Below the pieces are notes generated by a model, which saw nothing but the letters and a program-made list of their open reading frames with translations, searched no databases and was not told the DNA's origin. Below, in pieces: positions 9,701 to 15,644 of a DNA stretch of 64,000 nt (position 1 is its first letter; each line of letters begins with the position of its first letter). Origin of the DNA: Massilia sp. BSC265 (lineage in GTDB: Bacteria; Pseudomonadota; Gammaproteobacteria; Burkholderiales; Burkholderiaceae_D); contig NZ_JPXI01000019.1 in the NCBI RefSeq assembly GCF_000740675.1, forward strand, positions 1 through 64,000. The letters run 5' to 3'. Made by a program: the position numbers and the translations under genes.

Positions 9701-9892
9701 TTCCGTTCTCCGATGGCGATCGCCGTGATCGGCGGCCTGATCACCTCGACGCTGCTGAGCTTGCTGGTGGTGCCTGCGGTGTTCACCTATGTGGACGACT
9801 TCGAGCACTTCATGAAGCGCCAGATGGGACGCATGCGGCGCAAGCCGGTAGCGGCGCCGGTGAAGGAGCCGGCCTCGGATCCGGTGAAGTGA
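6770..9892 (+). CDS. RND family efflux transporter permease
   Basis: A 1040-residue inner-membrane protein of the usual length for the AcrB/MexB superfamily. It begins NFSALSIRNPIPAIMLFALL (first membrane segment), has the first periplasmic porter region (residues about 35-330), a block of membrane segments carrying LALVIGVLVDDAIVEIENI with the proton-relay Asp pair, a second porter region and a second membrane block (LMGIVTKNSILLVDYAI). It works with the adaptor encoded just upstream to expel small molecules using the proton gradient. A strong terminator follows 21 bases after the stop, so the operon ends here. Drug or metal specificity cannot be read from the sequence; it resembles the HAE1-like group rather than heavy-metal CusA-type pumps. 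Confidence 0.92.
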   Translation: MNFSALSIRNPIPAIMLFALLTLAGLLAFKASKIQDFPDIELPIVTVAATLEGAAPAQLETEVARKIEDSVATLQGVKNIYTRVLDGVATITVEFILEKDLSDAVNDVRDAVARVRADLPPEMREPSVTKAATAGRVVATFTAEPSKTAGSAMDQQELSWFVDYDVAKRLLSVPGLGAVKRVGGVTREVRVELIDERMAALRVSALDVSRQLRNVQRESPGGRGDVSGAEQSVRTIATVKSAQELAQMDIPLPDGRHVKLEQVATVLDTVAEPRALAEQDGRRVVGFEVFRTRGAGEVDVAEGARAAIAQLQKEHPNVVLREVIDNSEPVQENFDASMEMLYEGAVLAVLVVWWFLRDWRATFVAAAALPLSVIPAFLGQYLFGYTLNMVTLLSLALVIGVLVDDAIVEIENISRHLRMGKTPMQAALEAADEIGMAVIATTFALVAVFLPTAFMGGIPGKFFKQFGWTAVIAILASLVVARLLTPMMAAYILKPAKHHGEEKDGPLMRRYMTAMQWCLRHRLATSIGAAVFFLCSIALVPLLPTGFVPPADRSQTLITVELPPGSTLSETHAVAEQARVAAMQVAGVKSIFSSIGGGSSGDAFAPGAAAEARRAVLTVSTVHRDERDVGLSDIERALRVKMSQIPGARFNVGAPDTGTKLQLVLRSENPELLTTTARQAERELRTLQGIGNVSSSASLVRPEIIVRPDFARAADLGVTAAAIGETVRVATAGDYDIALAKMNLDERQVPIRVKLPDAVRADLDALGRLTVPGSRGPVLLANVATITMESGPAQIDRLNRTRNVTLEVELQGRSLGQVNKEARALPVFQKLPPGVQIAELGDAQEMNALFASFGVAMLIGVLCIYGVLVLLFNDFMQPVTILAALPLSIGGAFVALLLTQNALSMPTMIGLIMLMGIVTKNSILLVDYAILARGAGMNRFDALVDACHKRSRPIIMTTIAMGAGMLPLALGLSGDPSFRSPMAIAVIGGLITSTLLSLLVVPAVFTYVDDFEHFMKRQMGRMRRKPVAAPVKEPASDPVK

Positions 9893-9913
9893 TCCTGCCT
9901 GAGCGTGGAGTGG

Positions 9914-9947
9914 AAACGGCGTGCCGCACAAGCACGCCGTTTTCGTT
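9914..9947 (+). terminator. Rho-independent terminator of the RND operon
   Basis: AACGGCGTG (9915-9923) pairs with CACGCCGTT (9933-9941) across a nine-base loop, and the stem runs into the T-rich stretch TTTCGTTT. It lies just after the permease stop. Confidence 0.8.
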
Positions 9948-10032
9948 TCACGGGTGAGAACGGGCGGACATGTCGGCCGATCGTTCGTGTATGCTCGGCG
10001 GCCATGTTCATTACCTCAGGAATCGCCGAAGG

Positions 10033-10527
10033 ATGTCCCCCATTCGTCCGCTCGCCGCCCTTGCCGCATGCTTCGCAGTGTCGTTCCCGGCCGCGGCCGA
10101 CGACAGCCAGATCCCCATGCATGCGGAGCGCTTCGTGCGCGCCTTGCAGCAGCAGCGCTTCGATGACGCCGCTGCGATGTTCAAGCCTGGGGAAATGCAG
10201 GCCCGCAAGGCAACTTCGGCGCAATTGCAGCGCATCGCGACACGCATCGGCGGTTTCCCGACCATGCGCAACGCGCTGTCGCTGCCGGACGGCGCCACGC
10301 TCAAGTTCGCGTTGCCGTCGGATGCGCGCCGTTTTCTGCAGTCGAACAGGTTTCACCAGGTCGCGTACACGACGACCGCTGTCGACGGCCAGCCGGTGTT
10401 CTACGTACTGGCCCTTGACGGCGGCGTGGCGCCGCAGCGTGTCCTGTGGGTTGAAGTCCACCTTCCGACTCCGGACGCCGCCTCCAGGCAGCGCGCCGGG
10501 CAGGCCCTGGCCGATCTTCTGCGCTGA
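10033..10527 (+). CDS. Small exported protein of unknown function
   Basis: A 164-residue protein with a clear signal peptide (MSPIRPLAALAACFAVSFPA, cleaved near AAA-DDS). The mature part is about 140 residues, begins with an alpha-helical stretch (HAERFVRALQQQRFDDAAAM) and ends in a mixed alpha/beta region. I do not recognise the family; the arrangement recalls small NTF2-like or DUF3887-like periplasmic proteins, but no diagnostic motif is present. It is flanked by terminators at 9914 and 10552 and is therefore a single transcription unit. The in-frame ATG at 9982 was not chosen because the signal peptide begins at 10033. Confidence 0.6.
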   Translation: MSPIRPLAALAACFAVSFPAAADDSQIPMHAERFVRALQQQRFDDAAAMFKPGEMQARKATSAQLQRIATRIGGFPTMRNALSLPDGATLKFALPSDARRFLQSNRFHQVAYTTTAVDGQPVFYVLALDGGVAPQRVLWVEVHLPTPDAASRQRAGQALADLLR

Positions 10528-10551
10528 CGCGTCGACGGATTACCCATTCAT

Positions 10552-10588
10552 AAAAAAACCCGGCCAGGCCGAGGCCCGCCGGGTTTTT
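10552..10588. terminator. Bidirectional Rho-independent terminator
   Basis: A7 at 10552-10558, CCCGGC at 10559-10564, GCCGGG at 10578-10583 and T5 at 10584-10588 form a symmetric hairpin with U-tracts on both strands. It separates the convergent genes ending at 10527 and 10608. Confidence 0.88.
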
Positions 10589-10607
10589 CATTGATGGCTT
10601 ATGCCGA

Positions 10608-11426
10608 TCAGTCGCGATAGTAGCGATATTCCTTACGCTCGGTGGTGTTGCTGCTGCCCAGCAGCTTGGCCAGCAGGAAGCCGACGCCGGCCGCGACCAG
10701 CAGGGCGGTGCCCGGGTTGGTCTTCACGTACTCGGTGCTCTTGGTCGAGTAGGTCTGGTAGGTTTCACCCAGCTGGCCCTTGCGCTGGCCCAGGCTCTCC
10801 GAGGCGCCGCTCAGCATGCCGGTCAGGCGGTCGACGCCTGCGTGTGCGGTGCTGACCAGGCGGTCGACCAGCGGCTGTGCGCTTTGTGCGAGCTGGTCGA
10901 TCTTCTCGTGCGCCTTGTCAGGCGTGATGTTCGACATGGCGGCCTTGATGCCGCCCTGGCCGCCTTGCGACTGGTCGCCGCCCGACGACATGTCCGACGA
11001 CTGTGCGCTGGCGCCGCTCATGCTGCCGCTGCTGCCCGAGCTGCTGCCGCTCGAGCCCAGGGCGCTGTTGCCGCCGGTCGAGCCGCTCATGCTGCCGCTG
11101 GTGCCGGCTGCGCTCGAACCCAGCGAGCTGCTCTGGCTGCCGGTGCTGCCGGTGCTGCCCAGGTTGCCCGAGCCCTGCGAGCCGCTCTGCATGCTGCCTG
11201 CGTTGCTGGTGCCGCCGACGACACCGCTGCTGCTGCCGGTAGCCGGCTTGGCGGTGCTCGGCGAGGCGTTGGCGCTGCCGAGGCTGCTCGACGAACCGCT
11301 CTGGCTGCTGCCCGAAGCGCTGCTGCCCTGGTTCAGGCCAGAAGTCTGGCTTTTACCGATGCTCGAACCTGCACCCTCGCGGCTTGCGTCGCTGCCTTTT
11401 CCCTCGGTAGGTTTCTGATTATCCAT
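10608..11426 (-). CDS. Ser/Gly-rich protein with ElaB/YqjD-like (DUF883-type) C-terminal membrane anchor
   Basis: A 272-residue protein in two parts. Residues about 20-165 are low-complexity Ser, Gly, Ala and Gln, almost surely disordered. Residues about 175-235 form an amphipathic helical region (AHEKIDQLAQSAQPLVDRLV), followed by TEYVKTNPGTALLVAAGVGF and a Gly-zipper-like membrane segment (about 240-257), then a charged tail ending RKEYRYYRD. The C-terminal third resembles the ElaB/YqjD/DUF883 proteins, inner-membrane stress proteins some of which bind ribosomes. The long Ser/Gly extension is unlike those roughly 100-residue proteins. The ATG at 11426 has GAGGG upstream and is preferred to 11486. 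The gene stands alone between a terminator and a long upstream region. Confidence 0.65.
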   Translation of the reverse strand: MDNQKPTEGKGSDASREGAGSSIGKSQTSGLNQGSSASGSSQSGSSSSLGSANASPSTAKPATGSSSGVVGGTSNAGSMQSGSQGSGNLGSTGSTGSQSSSLGSSAAGTSGSMSGSTGGNSALGSSGSSSGSSGSMSGASAQSSDMSSGGDQSQGGQGGIKAAMSNITPDKAHEKIDQLAQSAQPLVDRLVSTAHAGVDRLTGMLSGASESLGQRKGQLGETYQTYSTKSTEYVKTNPGTALLVAAGVGFLLAKLLGSSNTTERKEYRYYRD

Positions 11427-11807
11427 GATGTATCCCTCGTTAAAATGTAGACCAACGCGATTAGACCGATACCCGACTATCACCACATTCTTCCTCGATT
11501 CCGCCTCAAACGGCGCGAGGGACGACGATTGACTGCGCTATCTCAACGCAGAACTTTGTTTCTTGCCGTTGCTCCATTCCCATAACTCGGGACCTAAAAC
11601 CAACGCAAAAGTTCCACCGTTAGCGTAAGCGTCCTCGTCGCTGCGTGAGCGGTCGCCTGTGGCGGTCCGAAAACGCGCGCAGTATCGGACACTGCGTCGC
11701 GATACAAAAAATACAACGGCCGTGCTTCCGGGACCGTGCGCTGACTAACAGAGCTGTGCCATCCACCGGAATGACGCCCCGGCGCGGCCCTGCCGCGGCG
11801 AATCCGC
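11427..11807. other. Intergenic region without a convincing gene
   Basis: About 380 bases between the divergent Ser/Gly-rich gene and the DUF2325 gene. Short open frames on both strands lack start signals and family resemblance. The stretch presumably carries the promoter of the Ser/Gly-rich gene on the minus strand; I cannot place it with confidence. Confidence 0.5.
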
Positions 11808-11835
11808 TTGCCATCCACCTCAGCTGCGCTATCAT
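11808..11835 (+). promoter_or_regulatory. Sigma70-type promoter of the DUF2325 gene
   Basis: TTGCCA at 11808-11813 and TATCAT at 11830-11835 are separated by 16 bases. The transcription start would fall in the Fur-like box that begins immediately after the -10 element. Confidence 0.6.
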
Positions 11836-11854
11836 ATGAATGATAATCATTCTC
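11836..11854. promoter_or_regulatory. Fur box overlapping the transcription start
   Basis: The sequence ATGAATGATAATCATTCTC contains the perfect palindromic core ATGATAATCAT (11840-11850) and matches 15 of the 19 positions of the classical Fur consensus. It sits directly downstream of the -10 hexamer, a position where bound Fur would block RNA polymerase. This predicts iron-repressed expression of the DUF2325 gene. Confidence 0.75.
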
Positions 11855-11880
11855 ATTTACGAGCTGAAAGGAAACGACGC

Positions 11881-13053
11881 ATGTGCGACAAACACGCTCC
11901 GCAGGCCGCCGAGGCATCGCAACAGGGATCGCGCCGCCGGCGCGTCTGGGAACTCGGCCAGGCCAGCCACTGCCCGCTGGTCGGCGTCGCCTTGCCGCTG
12001 AACGCCTTGCGCAAGCTGGTGGAACGGGTCACGGGCGGCAGGCTGCTGCACGACGACTACGATATCCACGTCGGCGCCGTCAGCGAATGCGCCCAGCGCA
12101 ACCCGGTCTCCGAAGCGCTGCAGAAGGAACTGGAGCGGCGCTACGCCGCCGACGTCGCCCGCTTCCGCTGCGCCAGGACCACGGAGGAAGTCGGCGCACT
12201 GTGGACGCAGGCGGTCGATGCCGGCAACGTGGCGGGCGCGTTCTGGGCCGCCCTCACCCACCCGCGCTGCACGCCCGGGCTGGAGCAGCAGATGTGCCGC
12301 GACATCCACATGGTGCAGCACCAGGCCGGCGCCGGCGCGCGGGCCGACATCGACAAGTACAAGGCCGTAGCAAGCGAGAATGCCCGCCTGGTGCGCGAGC
12401 TGGCCCGGGCGCAGGGCCGCTGCCATGCGCTGCAGCAGGAAAAGACCGCGCAGGCCGAACGCTACGAACGACAGCTGATGGCCGGCCGCGCCGCGCTGGT
12501 CGCGAAGGACACCGACATCCACCAACTGCGGTCCGAGCTGGCCCGACTGCAGGCAGAGGTGCCCGAGCTCGAGACGCGCAAGCGGCTTGCAAATCGCGTG
12601 GCGCAGATGGAAGAACGGGAAGCGGCATTGCGGGCCCAGGTGGCGGCATTGAAGGCCGCACGCAATGCGGCCCCGGATACGCCGGCACCGCCGGCAAGCG
12701 CCGAAACACCTGCGGATGTGCCGCACATGTCCGTGGCGGTCCCGGTCCGGCTGGTGAACCGCAGCGTGCTGTGCGTGGGCGGGCGCAGCGGCAGCGTGCC
12801 GGTCTACCGCAACGTGATCGAGCAGGTCGGCGCGCAGTTCGCCCACCACGACGGCGGGCTGGAAGACAGCGCCGGCCAGCTGGACGCCAGCCTGGCGGCG
12901 GCCGACCTGGTGATCTGCCAGACCGGCTGCATCAGCCATCACGCCTACTGGCGGGTGAAGGATTACTGCAAGCGCACGGGCAAGCGCTGCATTTTCGTGG
13001 ACAACCCGAGCGTGTCGAGCCTGGTGCGTGGGCTGCAGGAAGCGGCCCTTTGA
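11881..13053 (+). CDS. DUF2325 domain protein under Fur control
   Basis: A 390-residue cytoplasmic protein. Residues about 1-140 form an uncharacterised N-terminal domain beginning CDKHAPQAAEAS; about 165-270 is a long coiled coil (ELARAQGRCHALQQEK, MEEREAALRAQVAALKAA); the C-terminal 100 residues are a DUF2325 domain (SVLCVGGRSGSVPVYRNVIE, VICQTGCISHHAYWRVKDYC, CIFVDNPSVSSL) with conserved Cys and His residues that could bind metal. The frame is open to an ATG at 11836, but those codons lie inside the Fur box; the ATG at 11881 has AAAGGA upstream. DUF2325 proteins of proteobacteria are often near iron genes. The biochemical role is unknown. Confidence 0.82.
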   Translation: MCDKHAPQAAEASQQGSRRRRVWELGQASHCPLVGVALPLNALRKLVERVTGGRLLHDDYDIHVGAVSECAQRNPVSEALQKELERRYAADVARFRCARTTEEVGALWTQAVDAGNVAGAFWAALTHPRCTPGLEQQMCRDIHMVQHQAGAGARADIDKYKAVASENARLVRELARAQGRCHALQQEKTAQAERYERQLMAGRAALVAKDTDIHQLRSELARLQAEVPELETRKRLANRVAQMEEREAALRAQVAALKAARNAAPDTPAPPASAETPADVPHMSVAVPVRLVNRSVLCVGGRSGSVPVYRNVIEQVGAQFAHHDGGLEDSAGQLDASLAAADLVICQTGCISHHAYWRVKDYCKRTGKRCIFVDNPSVSSLVRGLQEAAL

Positions 13054-13157
13054 ATGCGTCGCATGCGCTAGGCGCGTTCATTCAATCGTGCGGCTTTCCC
13101 AAAAGTAAATTGATAAACTTCTAATCGTTAAGTTTTACAATTGACGTTAAAAGTTTG

Positions 13158-14219
13158 ATGGCACAGCAACTCGTATCCGATCGCATCGCCATGCTCAGGT
13201 ATCTCATGATCGTCGGCGTGGTCGTCCTGCATACCCCGCCTTATGTGCCCATCATCGAGACCGGCCCGGAGACCTTCGACTTCATCAAGGCTTTCTTCCA
13301 GCACGCCGCATTTCGCGCCACCGTGCCGGTGCTGGCGGGCATGTCCGGCTACCTGCTGTTTCGCTCCGGACTGGACCAGGATTGGACACGGTTGTTCAGG
13401 AAGAAGATGCGTACGATTGCCCTGCCCTTCCTCGTGTTCAACCTGCTCGTGCTGGCCGGGGCCTTCCTGGCCCAGCACCTGCTGGGTCTTCGCATGAGTT
13501 ATCAGCTCTTGCCCTTCGATGCGCCGACCTGGCTCGATGCGGCCTTCGGCATGTCTGCATCGCCGATCAACTATCCGCTGAATTTCCTGCGCGACCTGAT
13601 GGTCCTGATGGCACTCGCGCCCCTGCTGGGCTTCATCCTGCGCAGCCGGCCATGGATGGGATTCGCGGCAGTGCTCCTCATTTTCTTCAACAACCTCGAT
13701 GGCGCGCTGGTCCTGCGCGACGTCATGCCGGTCATGTTCTACGTCGGCGGGCTGGCGGCGACGCGCAACTGGAACCTGCTGGCCCTGGACCGCTACGCCC
13801 TTCCCTGCCTGGGACTACTCGTCGTCCTGTGCATGTGCGTGGTTCACTTCCGGATCGGTAACACCACCTATTTCCGCTTCATCGCCCCCGTCCTCATCTG
13901 GTCCGCGGCTGCGCTGCTGCACGATACGCGGCCCGGGCGCTGGATGCAGTCCCAGAGCAAGGCCAGCTTCCTCATCTTCCTGGCCCATGCGCCCCTGCTG
14001 CTGGTGTCGTCGGTGGCCTACCAGACGCTCGCTGACGGCCTGCCTTACCCGCTCTACTGGTTCGCGATACCGGTAGCGATCGTCGCCATCCTGAGCCTGC
14101 TCCACCGCACGTTCATGCGCCTCTGCCCGCGCGCGTTCGCAGCGCTGATCGGGGCGAAGCCGCCGGATGTGGGCGCCACGGGGGCGTCGCCGGGCGTTCC
14201 CGCACGCGTCTCGCCCTGA
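13158..14219 (+). CDS. Acyltransferase 3 family integral membrane protein
   Basis: A 353-residue protein with about ten hydrophobic segments. It begins with the typical arrangement of this family, DRIAMLRYLMIVGVVVLHT, in which R and the H of VVLHT correspond to the conserved Arg and catalytic-site His. Members transfer acyl groups from the cytoplasm to sugars of surface polysaccharides or lipids, and may act on O-antigen or exopolysaccharide. The C-terminal 25 residues are Ala, Gly and Pro-rich. The annotated start is ATG 13158; a TTG just upstream is in frame. The 104 bases before it are AT-rich and probably contain the promoter. The gene ends at a bidirectional terminator. Confidence 0.8.
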   Translation: MAQQLVSDRIAMLRYLMIVGVVVLHTPPYVPIIETGPETFDFIKAFFQHAAFRATVPVLAGMSGYLLFRSGLDQDWTRLFRKKMRTIALPFLVFNLLVLAGAFLAQHLLGLRMSYQLLPFDAPTWLDAAFGMSASPINYPLNFLRDLMVLMALAPLLGFILRSRPWMGFAAVLLIFFNNLDGALVLRDVMPVMFYVGGLAATRNWNLLALDRYALPCLGLLVVLCMCVVHFRIGNTTYFRFIAPVLIWSAAALLHDTRPGRWMQSQSKASFLIFLAHAPLLLVSSVAYQTLADGLPYPLYWFAIPVAIVAILSLLHRTFMRLCPRAFAALIGAKPPDVGATGASPGVPARVSP

Positions 14220-14247
14220 TCGGGGTATACAGACCAGACCCAAATGC

Positions 14248-14279
14248 AAAAAGGGCCACCCTGTGGGGTGGCCCTTTTC
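14248..14279. terminator. Bidirectional terminator between the acyltransferase gene and tRNA-Thr
   Basis: AAAAAGGGCCACC and GGTGGCCCTTTT form a near-symmetric hairpin with A- and T-runs on the two sides. It can stop the plus-strand acyltransferase gene and the minus-strand tRNA. Confidence 0.88.
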
Positions 14280-14286
14280 ATTATCC

Positions 14287-14362
14287 TGGTGCCGCTGACC
14301 GGAATCGAACTGGTGACCTTCGCATTACGAATGCGCTGCTCTACCGACTGAGCTACAGCGGC
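14287..14362 (-). tRNA. tRNA-Thr (anticodon CGT)
   Basis: Read on the minus strand this is a 76-base tRNA with acceptor stem GCCGCTG/CAGCGGC, D-loop TAGCTCAGTCGGTAGAGCA, an anticodon loop TTCGTAA giving anticodon CGT (codon ACG), TpsiC arm with GTTCGATTC and an encoded 3' CCA. The anticodon arm is identical to that of the E. coli CGU-reading threonine tRNA. No intron or mismatch in the acceptor stem. Confidence 0.97.
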
Positions 14363-14392
14363 TCTACGCGGGCAATCCCGACGAAGAGCCGT

Positions 14393-14398
14393 ATTCTA
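14393..14398 (-). promoter_or_regulatory. Possible -10 element of the tRNA-Thr gene
   Basis: ATTCTA on the plus strand reads TAGAAT on the minus strand, about 31 bases upstream of the mature tRNA 5' end. No good -35 hexamer is seen at 16-18 bases, so the call is tentative. Confidence 0.35.
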
Positions 14399-14460
14399 GC
14401 AAACAACTCCGGAAACTTGCTAGTCCGGCTCGGCAATTTCAAGCGAACATTAGCAAAAAA

Positions 14461-15462
14461 TTACTCCGCGTGATAACGGGTGACCAGTTCGACCTCGCTC
14501 TTCGACCCGAGGAACACCGGGACGCGCTGGTGCAGCTTGGTCGGCTGGATATCCATGATGCGCTGCGTGCCGTCGGTGGCGGCGCCGCCGGCTTGCTCGA
14601 CGATCATGGCCATCGGGTTGGCTTCGTACATCAGGCGCAGCTTGCCCGGCGAAGACGGATCGCGCATGTCGGCCGGATACATGAAGATGCCGCCGCGGTT
14701 CAGGATGCGGTGCACGTCGGCCACCATCGAGGCGATCCAGCGCATGTTGAAGTCCTTGCCGCGCGGGCCGGTGGCGCCAAGCAGCATCTCGTCCACGTAG
14801 CGCTGCACCGGCGCATGCCAGTGGCGCTTGTTCGACATGTTGATCGCAAACTCCTTGGTGGCTTCCGGGATCTGGATGTCGCTCTGGGTCAGCACCCAGG
14901 AACCCATTTCACGGTCGAGAGTGAAGCACTGCACGCCGTTGCCGGTGGTGAGTACGAGCATGGTCTGGGGCCCGTAGACGGCGTAGCCGGCCGCCACCTG
15001 CTGGGTGCCCGGCTGCAGGAAGTCCTGCTCGGTCGGTTCCGTCATGCCTTCCGGCGCCTTCAGCACCGAGAAGATGGTGCCGATCGAGACGTTGACGTCG
15101 ATGTTCGAGGAGCCGTCGAGCGGGTCGAACAGCAGCAGGAATTCGCCCTTCGGGTAGCGGCTCGGGATCTTGCGGATGGTTTCCATTTCTTCGGACGCCA
15201 TCGCCGCCAGGTGGCCGCCCCACTCGTTCGCCTCCAGCAGGATCTCGTTCGAGATCACGTCGAGCTTCTTCTGCACTTCGCCCTGGATGTTCTCGGTCTC
15301 GGCGCTGCCCAGCACTTCGCCGAGGGCGCCCTTGCTGACCGAGTAGCTGATGCGCTTGCACGCGCGCGCCACGACCTCGATCAGGAGGCGCAGCTCGGCG
15401 TTGATGGTCTGGTGGAGACGTTGTTCCTCGACCAGGTACTGCGTCAGACTTACGCGTTTCAT
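14461..15462 (-). CDS. fbp: Fructose-1,6-bisphosphatase, class I
   Basis: A 333-residue cytoplasmic enzyme of normal family length that hydrolyses fructose 1,6-bisphosphate to fructose 6-phosphate in gluconeogenesis. The metal-binding signature [13 protein letters not shown] is intact, as are the acidic [12 protein letters not shown] region and the substrate-binding segments [16 protein letters not shown] and [10 protein letters not shown], with the active-site [19 protein letters not shown] near the C-terminus. The start is ATG 15462 ([10 protein letters not shown]); the open frame upstream runs into a palindromic repeat and is not coding. The gene lies downstream of pepN on the same strand but a 180-base spacer with a repeat element separates them. 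Confidence 0.96.
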   Translation of the reverse strand: MKRVSLTQYLVEEQRLHQTINAELRLLIEVVARACKRISYSVSKGALGEVLGSAETENIQGEVQKKLDVISNEILLEANEWGGHLAAMASEEMETIRKIPSRYPKGEFLLLFDPLDGSSNIDVNVSIGTIFSVLKAPEGMTEPTEQDFLQPGTQQVAAGYAVYGPQTMLVLTTGNGVQCFTLDREMGSWVLTQSDIQIPEATKEFAINMSNKRHWHAPVQRYVDEMLLGATGPRGKDFNMRWIASMVADVHRILNRGGIFMYPADMRDPSSPGKLRLMYEANPMAMIVEQAGGAATDGTQRIMDIQPTKLHQRVPVFLGSKSEVELVTRYHAE

Positions 15463-15502
15463 GAACTTCCTTTGGTTTGGTTTGGATTCGGTTCTTGTTT
15501 TT

Positions 15503-15639
15503 GTAGGGTGGGCGGGTCTCCCGCCCACGCGGTCAAGCCACGGTGGTGGGATTGCACGTGCGGCTCTTCATGCATTAACGGTCACCGCGTGGGCATTTGT
15601 AATTCCGGGCATTGCCCGAAATTACCCTGCCCACCCTAC
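15503..15639. repeat. REP-doublet element 1 (between pepN and fbp)
   Basis: Begins GTAGGGTGGGCGGG, continues CCCGCCCACGCGGT as a first hairpin, and after a spacer has ACCGCGTGGGC and ends GCCCACCCTAC. The right half contains ATTCCGGGCATTGCCCG, a module also present, in the other orientation, in element 2. Confidence 0.88.
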
Positions 15640-15644
15640 GAACA

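Noticed and set aside
11836..11880. Earlier start (ATG 11836) for the DUF2325 protein
   Set aside because: These codons are the Fur box and lie next to the -10 element; the ribosome-binding site precedes ATG 11881.
11594..11917. Open frames on both strands in the spacer before the DUF2325 gene
   Set aside because: No start signals or known motif, and the promoter and Fur box of DUF2325 occupy the end of the stretch.
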